From NCBI RefSeq assembly GCF_900115295.1, contig NZ_FOVZ01000003.1, forward strand, positions 248,001 through 312,000: a stretch of 64,000 bases of DNA, given 5' to 3'. The translations under genes and the position numbers were made by a program. The DNA comes from Sphingomonas sp. OK281. Lineage in GTDB: Bacteria; Pseudomonadota; Alphaproteobacteria; Sphingomonadales; Sphingomonadaceae. Below, in pieces: positions 1-8,077 of the stretch (the first letter of the stretch is position 1; every line of letters starts with the position of its first letter). Under the pieces are notes generated by a model. That model searched no databases. It saw nothing but the letters and a program-made list of their open reading frames with translations, and was not told the DNA's origin.

Positions 1-781
1 CGATCGCCTCTAGAACGGCGGCGGTGAGTGCGGCTTCGCCATCGGGCGTGGCCTGGAGGAACGAGGCGGGCGGAAGCGGCACGGGGACGCCGCCGAGCGT
101 GATCGTGACCGCGTCGGGCTCCCAGCGCGTTTCGGGGCCGAGACCGTCGTCGAAGGCTACGCGGGCGATATTGTGATCTTCGCAGAATTTGGTGAGCGCT
201 TCGGCGGCCGGGAGTCCTTCGGGCGCGAACCCGGTGATCAGGATATCCGCGCCCTGGTCGGCAAGCGTCAGGTGGATGTCCGCGCGACGGCGGAAATTGA
301 GGCGCTTGAGCAGTTGGCGAAGCGGCTGGACGAGCGCGAACAGGCGTGGATCGAGGATCCAGCATTCCTTGATATCGACGATCGTGTGCGCCTTCTCGGC
401 GGTGAAGCCGAGCGTGATCTTGCCGCCCTTGGCCTCGGCGTGGAGCGTCGCGCGGCGGCGGCTCCGGACAGGCGAGATGTGGGGGGTGCGGATCGGGGCG
501 GACAGGTCCTGGCCGTCGAGCGCGGAGGCGATGCGGTCGGTGACGAACTCGGCATAGGCCTGGTCGTCGAGATGCTGGAGCTGGCAGCCGCCGCAGGTCG
601 GGAAATGCACGCAGGGGGGAGTCTGGTGGTGCGGGCCGGGGATCACGGTGCCGTCGGCGGCGAGCGTGTCGCCGGGCGCCGAGAAGGCGGCGTGGCGGCC
701 GTCGGCGGTCATGCCGTCGCCACGCGCCGCGACGCGGATGATGGTATCGATATTCGTTTCAGAGGTCGAGTCAGTGGTCAT
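1..781 (-). CDS. TrmA/RumA-family RNA 5-methyluridine methyltransferase, 3' part cut by window edge
   Basis: The gene starts at 781 and runs off the left edge, so the C-terminal SAM-binding and catalytic domain is missing here. The visible 260 residues contain the iron-sulfur cysteines of the RumA group: C57, C63 and C66 (CX5CX2C, 'CVHFPTCGGC') and a fourth at about C140 ('IKECWIL'), with the spacing known from the 23S rRNA m5U methyltransferases. The family transfers a methyl group from SAM to C5 of a uridine in rRNA or tRNA. Its ATG overlaps the nnr stop (ATGA), so the two are probably translated from one message. Which RNA and which uridine are modified cannot be told from this part. Confidence 0.85.
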   Translation of the reverse strand, partial: MTTDSTSETNIDTIIRVAARGDGMTADGRHAAFSAPGDTLAADGTVIPGPHHQTPPCVHFPTCGGCQLQHLDDQAYAEFVTDRIASALDGQDLSAPIRTPHISPVRSRRRATLHAEAKGGKITLGFTAEKAHTIVDIKECWILDPRLFALVQPLRQLLKRLNFRRRADIHLTLADQGADILITGFAPEGLPAAEALTKFCEDHNIARVAFDDGLGPETRWEPDAVTITLGGVPVPLPPASFLQATPDGEAALTAAVLEAI

Positions 782-2262
782 GGGGCCGCTCTGGCCGACC
801 GGAGCGCTTCCGCCAAGTCGTCGGCGATGAAAGCCGCGCCCAATCGGCGGGCAGCGTCACCGTGTAGCCACACTCCGGCGCAGGCCGCGTCGAGCGGATC
901 GAGCTTGGCGGCGAGCATCGCGCCGATCGCGCCGGCTAGCACGTCGCCGGTGCCGGCGGTGGAGAGCCAGTCGCTGGCGCCCTGCCCAATGCGGACGCGG
1001 CCGTCGGGGGCGGCGATGACGGTGTCGGCGCCCTTGAAGACGACGATGGCGTTGGTGCGGGTGGCGGCTTGGCGGGCTCGGGTGATCTTGTCGGTGTCGG
1101 ATTTGCCGAAGAGCGCGTCGAACTCGCCGGCGTGCGGGGTGAGGATGACGGGGACCTCGAGCGCTTTGATTCGGTTCGGATCGAGCAGGCGGAGGGCGTC
1201 GCCGTCGATGATCAGCGGGTGGTCCGAGGTCAGCGCGGCTCCGAGGCGGGCCTTGGCGGTATCGTCGCGACCCAGGCCGGGACCGATCACGAGTGCGCCG
1301 ATGCGATCGTTGGCAAGCACGTGATCGGAGAATGGCGTGCGAACGAGCGCGTGCGGTGGGCCTTGGCTGTCGCCGAGCAGGGTCACGTAACCGGCGCCTG
1401 CGCGCATCGCAGCGAGGGCTGCAAGGTCGGCGGCGCCGGACATGGTGCCGGCGATGATCGCGACCATGCCTCGGGTATATTTGTGCGAGTCAGGGCCGGG
1501 GGCTGGAAGGCTTGGGGCCTTGTGGACTTCGGCTTGGCTGGTGGCAGGGACGCCGATGTCGAGGAGGCGGATCTGGCCGCAATAGCGCGCGGCGGGTTGG
1601 AGAAGGTGCGCAGGTTTTACGGCGCCGAGCGCGAGGGTGAGGTCGAATACGGGCGGCGTGCTGAGGGCCTCGCCAGAGTCGGTGGCGAGGCCACTGGGCA
1701 GGTCGACCGCGATGCTGAGCTGCGCGGCGTTCGCGAGGGAATGGAGACACTCGACCACAGACCGTTCCCCCGCGGACGCGGGGCCCCAGGATAGGCCGCT
1801 AGGTGAGCCCTCGGGATTTAGCTGGGCCCCCGCGTCCGCGGGGGAACGGTTGGGGGTCGGTGTTGTACTGGCGTCGAGCGGGCGCGTGAGGCCCGTGCCG
1901 AGCAGCGCGTCAACGAGGATTGGAGCGGGTTTCGCCTCCGGCAGCGTTTCGACCGGGCCTGGCCACCCTGTCCTTGCCGACTTCGCCGCATCCGTCTTAG
2001 GTTCCGACAACGCCGCTACGCGAACTGGCACACCCATTTCCGCCAGTACGCGAGCCGCGACGTAGCCGTCTCCCCCGTTGTTGCCAGGGCCGCAGAGGAT
2101 CAGGACTTCGTTTGCACCCGCGAGCCGGCGGACTACCTCAGCGATCGCGGTGCCGGCGCGGTCCATCAGTGTTTCGACCGAAACGCCGGTGGCGATCACC
2201 GCATCCTCCGCCGCGCGCATTTCGGCGGCGGTCAGGATGGGTTGGCCTTCGATCCCGATCAT
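778..2262 (-). CDS. nnr: Bifunctional NAD(P)H-hydrate epimerase / ADP-dependent NAD(P)H-hydrate dehydratase
   Basis: Repairs damaged NAD(P)H hydrates: the N-terminal YjeF domain epimerises the R form and the C-terminal ribokinase-like domain dehydrates the S form with ADP. N-terminal signs are 'CGPGNNGGDGYVAAR', 'LLGTGL' and 'VDLPSGL'. C-terminal signs are 'LTPHAGEF' and 'STAGTGDVLAGA'. The start ATG overlaps the lipoprotein stop by four bases and the stop overlaps the downstream methyltransferase start. Residues about 138–168, between 'LTRPLD' and the helix before 'VDLPSGL', are encoded by a 90-bp palindromic repeat (1761–1850) that keeps the frame. The family has only a short loop there, so the protein carries an extra repeat-encoded peptide of about 30 residues. 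Confidence 0.92.
   Translation of the reverse strand: MIGIEGQPILTAAEMRAAEDAVIATGVSVETLMDRAGTAIAEVVRRLAGANEVLILCGPGNNGGDGYVAARVLAEMGVPVRVAALSEPKTDAAKSARTGWPGPVETLPEAKPAPILVDALLGTGLTRPLDASTTPTPNRSPADAGAQLNPEGSPSGLSWGPASAGERSVVECLHSLANAAQLSIAVDLPSGLATDSGEALSTPPVFDLTLALGAVKPAHLLQPAARYCGQIRLLDIGVPATSQAEVHKAPSLPAPGPDSHKYTRGMVAIIAGTMSGAADLAALAAMRAGAGYVTLLGDSQGPPHALVRTPFSDHVLANDRIGALVIGPGLGRDDTAKARLGAALTSDHPLIIDGDALRLLDPNRIKALEVPVILTPHAGEFDALFGKSDTDKITRARQAATRTNAIVVFKGADTVIAAPDGRVRIGQGASDWLSTAGTGDVLAGAIGAMLAAKLDPLDAACAGVWLHGDAARRLGAAFIADDLAEALRSARAAP
1761..1850. repeat. Palindromic repeat inserted in frame inside nnr
   Basis: Two near-identical inverted arms, ACCGTTCCCCCGCGGACGCG at the left and its complement at the right, face each other across about 30 bases. 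The element is 90 bp, a multiple of three, without a stop in the nnr frame. It resembles the intergenic palindrome at 7768–7845, with the same CCCCCGCGGAGGCGGGGGTCC-type arm core. Confidence 0.85.
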
Positions 2263-2663
2263 GACGGCTTCGTCGTACCCTTGACGGTAGCCGGGAGGCG
2301 GTAGCGGTTACCGCCCAGCGCGACCTCGATGCCGTCCGCGCCCGTGATCGTGACCTTGGCGACCTCGGCGCCGTCCGCGGCGATCACGCCGCGGCCGTCC
2401 TGCGTTACCAGCAACCGGCGGAAGGCTCCGTCGGGATGGCGGATCGTCAGGACCAAGCCATCCTTGCCCTGTGCCTGCTCGATCGTACAGATCGACGCGA
2501 ACGCGGCTTCACCCTGCGCGCACGCGATACGGCTATCCCCCGCGGTTTCGGCCTTATGCTTGGCCTCGACCTCCGCGCTGGACGACCCTCGCCCACAGGC
2601 TGCGAGCGGGAGCGAGAGAAGCGCGGCAACCGCCAGTATTTGCTTAGATATCCGCGTAGACAT
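2259..2663 (-). CDS. Small putative lipoprotein, function unknown
   Basis: 134 residues. The start at 2663 gives '[16 protein letters not shown]', a positive n-region and hydrophobic stretch followed by the lipobox 'LPLAAC', so the mature protein should begin at that cysteine and be anchored in a membrane. A longer reading frame exists upstream but would run antisense-free through the end of ilvD and lacks a signal, so it was not used. The mature part is short, with two further cysteines ('[18 protein letters not shown]') and a β-rich tail ('[17 protein letters not shown]'). It starts 20 bases inside the ilvD 3' end and its stop overlaps nnr, so it sits in the ilvD–nnr run. The role is unknown. 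Confidence 0.75.
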   Translation of the reverse strand: MSTRISKQILAVAALLSLPLAACGRGSSSAEVEAKHKAETAGDSRIACAQGEAAFASICTIEQAQGKDGLVLTIRHPDGAFRRLLVTQDGRGVIAADGAEVAKVTITGADGIEVALGGNRYRLPATVKGTTKPS

Positions 2664-4365
2664 GGGTTTCGGCTGCCGCTCCAGGGTGCGTGACGGCACC
2701 CTTGTACGCGGGCCCGACGGTCTTCGCATAGCGCCAGAGTGCGCCCGAGCCGTAATCGTTGGTCCGGGGCACCCAGGCGGCACGGCGCTCCGCCATCACG
2801 TCCTCTGGAACGTCGAGGTCGATCGTGCCCGCCTCGGCGTCGATGTGGATGATGTCGCCATTCTCGATTAGCGCGATCGGGCCGCCGTCCGCGGCTTCGG
2901 GGCCGACATGGCCGATGCAGAAGCCACGCGTGCCGCCCGAGAAGCGGCCGTCGGTGATCAGCGCGACGCTCTCGCCCATGCCGAGGCCGTAGAGCGCGGC
3001 AGTGGTCGACAGCATCTCGCGCATGCCGGGGCCGCCCTTGGGGCCTTCGTAGCGTATAACGATGACTTCGCCTTCGTTGATCTCGCGGTTTTCGACCGCG
3101 GCGAAGGTGTCCTCCTCGCAGTCGAACACGCGCGCCGGACCCGAGAACTGGAGGCGGTGCATGCCGGCGACCTTCACGATCGCGCCATCGGGGGCGAGGC
3201 TGCCGCGCAGGCCGACGACGCCGCCCGTGGGCGTCAACGGGGTCTTGATGTCGTAGATGACCTTCTGGTCGGGGTTCCACGTCACTTGGTCGATGTTCTC
3301 GCCGAGCGACTTGCCCGTCACCGTCAGGCAATCGCCGTTGAGGAAACCACCGGCGAGCATCGTCTTCATCAGCATGTAGACGCCGCCGGCCTCGTACATG
3401 TCCTTGGCGACGTACTTCCCACCAGGTTTGAGGTCCGCGATGTACGGCGTTGTCTTGAATATCTCGGCGACGTCGAACAGGTCGAATTCGATACCGGCTT
3501 CGGACGCCATTGCAGGGAGATGCAACGCGGCGTTGGTCGAGCCACCGGTCGCCGCGACGACGCGCGCGGCGTTGATGAACGCCTCGCGCGTGCAGATGTC
3601 GCGCGGGCGGATGTTGTCGGCCAGGCACTCCATGACCTGCGCACCGGCGGCGACAGCGATCTGTTCGCGCGTCGTGTAAGGAGCCGGCACCATGTTGCTG
3701 TTCGGGATCGACAAACCGATCGCTTCCGCGACGCAGGCCATCGTGTTGGCGGTGTACTGGCCGCCGCACGCGCCGTGGCCGGGGCATGCGACCTTTTCGA
3801 TCGCATGGACTTCGGAGAGCGGGCACGCGCCGGCCGCGTATTTGCCGACGATCTCGAACACGTCGACGACGGTGACGTCGCGGTCCTGATAGCGGCCAGG
3901 CAGGATCGAGCCGCCATAGACGAACACGCTCGGGATATTGAGGCGGAGCATCGCCATCATCATGCCGGGAAGCGACTTGTCACAACCGGCAAACCCGACC
4001 AGCGCGTCGTAGCAATGGCCGCGGACCGAGAGCTCGACCGAGTCGGCAATGACTTCGCGGCTCACCAGCGAGGCCTTCATGCCCTGATGGCCCATCGCGA
4101 TGCCGTCGGTGACGGTGATCGTGTTGAAGCGGCGCGGCATGCCGCCGCCCTGGATGACGCCGGCCTGCGCGGCATCGGCCTGCGCGTCGAGCGTGGTGTT
4201 GCAAGGCGCGGAGTTGTTGCCGGCGGACGCGAGCGCGACGAACGGGCGCGCGATCTGCTCCTCGTCGAGGCCCATCGCGTAGTAATAGCTGCGGTGCGGG
4301 GCGCGTTCTGGGCCGACGGAGACATGGCGGCTCGGCAGGCGCGATTTATCGAATGTGCGGGTCAT
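2644..4365 (-). CDS. ilvD: Dihydroxy-acid dehydratase
   Basis: Converts 2,3-dihydroxy acids to 2-oxo acids in valine, isoleucine and pantothenate synthesis; cytosolic Fe-S enzyme. 573 residues, normal for the family. The cluster cysteines are visible: C55 in 'SAPCNTT', C128 in 'GCDKSLPGM' and C200 in '[12 protein letters not shown]'. Other family signatures are 'GGSILPG' and '[16 protein letters not shown]' near the C-terminus. It is the first gene of an overlapping minus-strand run with the lipoprotein, nnr and the RNA methyltransferase. Upstream (4366–4702) are only palindromic repeats, so the promoter lies there or just before the start. No leader-peptide attenuator was seen. Confidence 0.97.
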   Translation of the reverse strand: MTRTFDKSRLPSRHVSVGPERAPHRSYYYAMGLDEEQIARPFVALASAGNNSAPCNTTLDAQADAAQAGVIQGGGMPRRFNTITVTDGIAMGHQGMKASLVSREVIADSVELSVRGHCYDALVGFAGCDKSLPGMMMAMLRLNIPSVFVYGGSILPGRYQDRDVTVVDVFEIVGKYAAGACPLSEVHAIEKVACPGHGACGGQYTANTMACVAEAIGLSIPNSNMVPAPYTTREQIAVAAGAQVMECLADNIRPRDICTREAFINAARVVAATGGSTNAALHLPAMASEAGIEFDLFDVAEIFKTTPYIADLKPGGKYVAKDMYEAGGVYMLMKTMLAGGFLNGDCLTVTGKSLGENIDQVTWNPDQKVIYDIKTPLTPTGGVVGLRGSLAPDGAIVKVAGMHRLQFSGPARVFDCEEDTFAAVENREINEGEVIVIRYEGPKGGPGMREMLSTTAALYGLGMGESVALITDGRFSGGTRGFCIGHVGPEAADGGPIALIENGDIIHIDAEAGTIDLDVPEDVMAERRAAWVPRTNDYGSGALWRYAKTVGPAYKGAVTHPGAAAETHVYADI

Positions 4366-4448
4366 GGCGAACGCCTATGTCGCGGGAGGGGGTATTTGCG
4401 CAAGAGAGTTGCGTTGATTTTTGCGTGTTGGGGACCGCTTCCGTCTGC

Positions 4449-4544
4449 GTCATCCCCGCGGAGGCGGGGATCCAGAACTGCGACGGCTAGCGATCTTGTC
4501 AGTGAGGACTGCCAGTATGGGTCCCCGCCTTCGCGGGAATGACG
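4449..4544. repeat. Intergenic palindromic repeat (GGATCCAG / CCCGCCTTCGCGGG type)
   Basis: Inverted arms CGTCATCCCCGCGGAGGCGG and GTCCCCGCCTTCGCGGGAATGACG enclose about 45 unrelated bases. The same arm type recurs at 16912, 20622, 52941, 57445 and 61266. There is no T-tract and no coding potential. Confidence 0.85.
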
Positions 4545-4561
4545 GGAGGTGAGTGGGATTT

Positions 4562-4669
4562 CTCCCCTCCCTGGAAGGGAGGGGTTGGGGGTGGGTTGGC
4601 CTGTTGGCTGGCGTTGACCTGCCCAAGCGGCCTACCCACCCCCGGCCCCTCCCTTTCAGGGAGGGGGGC
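4562..4669. repeat. Intergenic palindromic repeat (CTCCCTGGAAGGGAGGGG type)
   Basis: Left arm CTCCCTGGAAGGGAGGGG then TTGGGGGTGGGT; right arm CCTACCCACCCCC then CCCCTCCCTTTCAGGGAGG. Each arm is itself a hairpin and the two arms are inverted to each other. The same element recurs at 7884, 13781, 18853 and 60157, with a half copy at 24027. Together with the repeat at 4449 it fills the gap between ilvD and the response regulator. Confidence 0.88.
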
Positions 4670-4702
4670 AGAAGTGGAGCGTTTGGCGCTCTATCGATGA
4701 GG

Positions 4703-5053
4703 TCAGAGGCCTTCGAGGGCTTTCGCGACGCCGTCCATCGTGAAGGGCTTTTGCAACCGCGGGCGGTCGCGAAATTCTGGCGCTACGCCGTCATCGCCGC
4801 CGCCGGTGGCGAAGACGAACGGAACGCCCTTTGCTGCCAGCGCTTCGGCGACTGCGGTGCTCTTCTCGCCGCCACGCAGGTTCACGTCGAGGATCGCGCC
4901 ATCGACGCCGCCCTCTTCGATCCGCTTGAGCGCGTCTGCGACGGTGTCGACGGAGCCCGCCACACCCTTGTCCAGCACTTCGAGAAAATCCTCGAGCATC
5001 ATGGCGATCAACGGTTCGTCTTCGACGATCAGAATCTGCTGGGGAGCGGTCAT
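4703..5053 (-). CDS. Single-domain response regulator, FAT GUY type
   Basis: 116 residues forming one receiver domain and nothing else. It begins 'MTAPQQILIVEDEPLIAMM' with the acidic pair, has the phospho-acceptor in 'AILDVNLRGGE', the 'PFVFATGG' motif that defines the FAT GUY subfamily of alphaproteobacterial receivers, and the conserved lysine in 'LQKPF'. Family members such as SdrG feed phosphate into the general stress response or modulate histidine kinases; whether this one does is inference. An ATG at 5092 would add 13 residues, and no clear ribosome-binding site decides between them. It lies 59 bases after the cckA stop on the same strand, so it may be co-transcribed with cckA. Confidence 0.85.
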   Translation of the reverse strand: MTAPQQILIVEDEPLIAMMLEDFLEVLDKGVAGSVDTVADALKRIEEGGVDGAILDVNLRGGEKSTAVAEALAAKGVPFVFATGGGDDGVAPEFRDRPRLQKPFTMDGVAKALEGL

Positions 5054-5112
5054 GTCATGCGCATAGGCGGGATTGTTACGACTTGCCAACATCTTGTTCG
5101 AACCATCTTGGT

Positions 5113-7494
5113 TTAGCCTCGGGGTGTCGCAAGCACGTCTCGTGCCGCTTCGGCGAGCTCCTGGACCGAAAAAGGTTTCGGCAGGAACGCCACGTTGTCG
5201 AGGTCGATCGACTTGCGCAGCTGTTCCTCGGCATAGCCCGACATGAACAGGATCGGGAGATCGGGAAATTTCTCGCGCGCATGCCGCACCATCGTCGGGC
5301 CATCCATCTGCGGCATGACGACGTCGCTGATGAGCAGGTCGGGCCGGCCGTGTTTCTCCAGCACTTCCAGCGCGATCTCGCCGTTCTCGGCCGTGAGCAC
5401 CGTGTATCCTTGCCGCGTGAGCGCGCGCTCGGCGACGGCGCGGACCATGTCCTCGTCCTCGACCAGCAGGATCGTGCCCGTCCCCCACAGGTCGACCGGC
5501 TTCGGCGTAGGCTTGATGACCACGGGACGAGTCGCGGCGGGGGCCGAATGGACGGGCAGGTACATCGAGAAGGTGGCGCCCTGCCCCGGCTTGCTGTCGG
5601 CGAAGATGTAGCCGCCGGACTGCTTGACGATACCATAGACCGTCGAGAGGCCGAGCCCGGTGCCCTTGCCGAATTCCTTGGTCGTGAAGAACGGCTCGAA
5701 GATCTTGGGCAGCACGTCGGGCGGAATGCCGGTACCGGTGTCCTGCACGATCAGCGCGGTATAGTCGGCGACGGGCAGGATGTCGGATGCCATCTCGCGC
5801 ACTTCGGACGCAGGAACGGCGCGCGTCGTGATCGTCAGCACGCCGCCACCGCGCGCGTTCGCCGAGACGATCGCGTCGCGCGCGTTGACCGCGAGATTGA
5901 CGACGACTTGCTCGAGCTGGCCGGGATCGGCGCGGACGGGCCCCAGATTGCGGCCGTGCGTCATGTCGAGGCGGACGTTCTCGCCCATCAACCGCTTGAG
6001 CAGGTTGGACACCTCCGAAACGACGTCGGGGAGCTGGAGGATCTGCGGGCGGAGCGTCTGCTGGCGCGAGAAGGCGAGCAGCTGGCGCGTCAGGCTGGCG
6101 GCGCGGTTCGAGTTGGTGCGGACCTGCTGGATGTCGTCGTAATCGCTGTCGCCGGGCGAATGGCGCATCAGCATCAGGTCGCAGTGGCCGATGATCGCGG
6201 TCAGGATGTTGTTGAAATCATGCGCGACGCCGCCCGCGAGCTGGCCGACTGCCTGCATCTTGGTGGCCTGCGCCACCTCGCGCTTGAGGCGGCTCTCCTC
6301 GCTATTGTCCTTGAGGCTGAGCAGCACGGCAGCGTCGCCGAGCCCGCGCGCGCCGGCGATGGTGAGCGCGACCGGCTCGTCGGGGTGATCCTTGAGACGG
6401 ACAGCCATGTCGGCGGAATGCGTCGCGCCGTTCGCGAACTTGCGGATCGCGTCGGCGACCGCGGCCTTGTCCTCGCGGACGACGAGGTCGCCAGGATAGA
6501 GCGGCGGGGCGACCGCGTTGACGCCCGCGGCGCGCAGGAACGAGTCGTTCATCTGGAGGAAGCGGCCGTCGCGATCGACCAGCGCCATGCCGAACGGCAT
6601 CATGCTGACGAGGCTGCGGACGTGGGCGGAGGCACTGGCGCCGAGCGCGGGGGCGTTCTCCTCCTCGTCGAGCAAGGCGACCAGCACGGGTGCGTCGTCG
6701 CCGTCGAGGAACGGGATCTGGAGGACGCGGAGCGGCGTGCCTTCAAGGCCTTCGCGCTCGAACCGGACGAGGCCGCGGCTGTCGGTGATGAGGAAGCGGG
6801 CGAAGTCGCGGCCTTCGATCGAGTCGTACTCGTCGCCGCATGCCCTCGCGCGGAGGACACGGTTGGCGGTGCGGACGCGGCCGTCTGGCGAGAGCAACGC
6901 GGCCATGATGCCGCTGCCGCCGAGCCGGTCGCCGGTCGGGCCCGTCAGCAGCGCGGCGAGCGTCTCGGCGAGGTCGTGTTCCTGCGCGGTGACGAAGCGC
7001 CAGACGAGCATGTCGGCGTCGTCGCCGGCGCGGGCGATCTGTGCGGACAGGCACACGCCGCGGGCGTTGAGGCGCTCGACCTGCGCGGTGCCGTCGCGCC
7101 AGGCGGAGCGGCCGGCGTCGGCAAGCGCTGCGTTGCCGGCTTCGTCGAGCGGCAGGCCGGGGGGCGGCGGGAAGCCTTCGAACAGCGCTTCGTAGGCGTC
7201 GTTGGCGCAGACGAGGCGCCCGGCTCGGTCGGTGATCGCGAGGGCGTCGGTGCCGGCTTCGGCGACGGTGCGGGTGAGGTCCCAGTCGACCGGGCGCGGC
7301 GCGTCCCTGGCGACGGGGTTGAGCAGGCGCCACGCGATCAGCGCGCCGATGACGATGACGGCCGCGGCGAAGAAACCGGCGGCTGCGATCCAGCTGCCGA
7401 CGAGGAGCAGCACGATCGCGGCGGCGGCGACGCCCGAGGCTATGGCGACGAGTGCTGCGTTGCGGGCGGGGGTGGGTAAAGCGAGCGATGCCAT
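5113..7494 (-). CDS. cckA: Hybrid sensor histidine kinase CckA
   Basis: 793 residues. Two N-terminal membrane segments ('AAAAIVLLLVGSWIAAAGFF' and 'AAAVIVIGALIAW') are followed by PAS-type sensing regions, a HisKA domain with 'GQLAGGVAHDFNNIL', an HATPase with 'NLAVNARDAI', 'DTGTGIPPDVLPKIFEPFFT' and 'GTGLGLSTVYG', and a C-terminal receiver with 'LLISDVVMPQMDGP' and 'FLPKPF'. The kinase core around 'LTRQLLAFSRQQTL' is close to Caulobacter CckA, which drives the CckA–ChpT–CtrA cell-cycle phosphorelay as kinase and phosphatase. ChpT and CtrA are not in the window. The start is at 7494; 7495–8077 upstream holds only repeats. Confidence 0.92.
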   Translation of the reverse strand: MASLALPTPARNAALVAIASGVAAAAIVLLLVGSWIAAAGFFAAAVIVIGALIAWRLLNPVARDAPRPVDWDLTRTVAEAGTDALAITDRAGRLVCANDAYEALFEGFPPPPGLPLDEAGNAALADAGRSAWRDGTAQVERLNARGVCLSAQIARAGDDADMLVWRFVTAQEHDLAETLAALLTGPTGDRLGGSGIMAALLSPDGRVRTANRVLRARACGDEYDSIEGRDFARFLITDSRGLVRFEREGLEGTPLRVLQIPFLDGDDAPVLVALLDEEENAPALGASASAHVRSLVSMMPFGMALVDRDGRFLQMNDSFLRAAGVNAVAPPLYPGDLVVREDKAAVADAIRKFANGATHSADMAVRLKDHPDEPVALTIAGARGLGDAAVLLSLKDNSEESRLKREVAQATKMQAVGQLAGGVAHDFNNILTAIIGHCDLMLMRHSPGDSDYDDIQQVRTNSNRAASLTRQLLAFSRQQTLRPQILQLPDVVSEVSNLLKRLMGENVRLDMTHGRNLGPVRADPGQLEQVVVNLAVNARDAIVSANARGGGVLTITTRAVPASEVREMASDILPVADYTALIVQDTGTGIPPDVLPKIFEPFFTTKEFGKGTGLGLSTVYGIVKQSGGYIFADSKPGQGATFSMYLPVHSAPAATRPVVIKPTPKPVDLWGTGTILLVEDEDMVRAVAERALTRQGYTVLTAENGEIALEVLEKHGRPDLLISDVVMPQMDGPTMVRHAREKFPDLPILFMSGYAEEQLRKSIDLDNVAFLPKPFSVQELAEAARDVLATPRG

Positions 7495-7637
7495 TGTGGG
7501 GGGTCATCCGCTGTAGCGGGGTTGGGCGTCAAGCGGGATGGTGGATTTGGAGGGACTGAGCTTGTCTCGCAGGCGGGAGACGGGAGGTGGGGGGGCGGGC
7601 ACTTCCCCTCGTGCCTCCGCTTGCGGACTAGCTCTCA

Positions 7638-7745
7638 TACCACCCCGGCGAAGGCCGGGGTCCAATTGGGGAACGTTGCTAACGAAAGACCGCGCTTCGT
7701 TACTGCGACCTTCCCAATTGGACCCCGGCCTTCGCCGGGGTGGTA
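7638..7745. repeat. Intergenic palindromic repeat (CCGGCGAAGGCCGGGGTCCAATTGG type)
   Basis: Arms TACCACCCCGGCGAAGGCCG and its near-perfect complement ending at 7745 enclose about 50 bases. Copies of the same type lie at 10152 and 57219. First of three palindromic elements that fill the gap between cckA and the M13 peptidase gene. Confidence 0.88.
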
Positions 7746-7767
7746 GAGAAGGACACTTCAACCTTCT

Positions 7768-7845
7768 GCTCCCCCGCGGAGGCGGGGGTCCAGGGTTACG
7801 GAGGATAGCGCTTGTGGCTCCTGGGCCCCCGCCTCCGCGGGGGAA
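7768..7845. repeat. Intergenic palindromic repeat (CCCCCGCGGAGGCGGGGGTCCAGG type)
   Basis: Arms CCCCCGCGGAGGCGGGGGTC and GGCCCCCGCCTCCGCGGGGG, separated by about 30 bases. Related copies are at 13594–13671 (AT-shifted arms) and, inside a gene, at 1761–1850. Confidence 0.85.
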
Positions 7846-7883
7846 CTAGGGGTCACCGCTAAACCGCGTCGGCGGTCTTTCTG

Positions 7884-7989
7884 CTCCCCTCCCTGGAAGG
7901 GAGGGGTTGGGGGTGGGTCGGCCTGTTGGTGGACGGTGCCCTCCCCAAGCGGCCTACCACCCCCTGCCCCTCCCTTTCAGGGAGGGGGG
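7884..7989. repeat. Intergenic palindromic repeat (CTCCCTGGAAGGGAGGGG type)
   Basis: Same two-armed element as at 4562, here between the repeat at 7768 and the end of the M13 peptidase gene. Its middle part (GGCCTGTTGG…CCAAGCGGCCTACC) also matches the 4562 copy. Confidence 0.88.
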
Positions 7990-8077
7990 ACCGTTGAGTG
8001 TTGGGCGGGCTTGCGTGCTTTGCCTTGCACCGGGCGTCGTCGCTTCTGCTCCCCCGCTATCGCAAGGGGAGTCGGCC

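Noticed and set aside
4449..4669. Palindromes as Rho-independent terminators
   Set aside because: The arms are far apart, GC-rich to the end and not followed by T-tracts; they recur as mobile classes. They may still affect transcript ends.
5083..7479. Long plus-strand open frame antisense to cckA
   Set aside because: It mirrors a well-supported kinase gene, has no recognisable domain and is rich in Arg/Val/Asp, as expected from the complement of GC-rich coding DNA.
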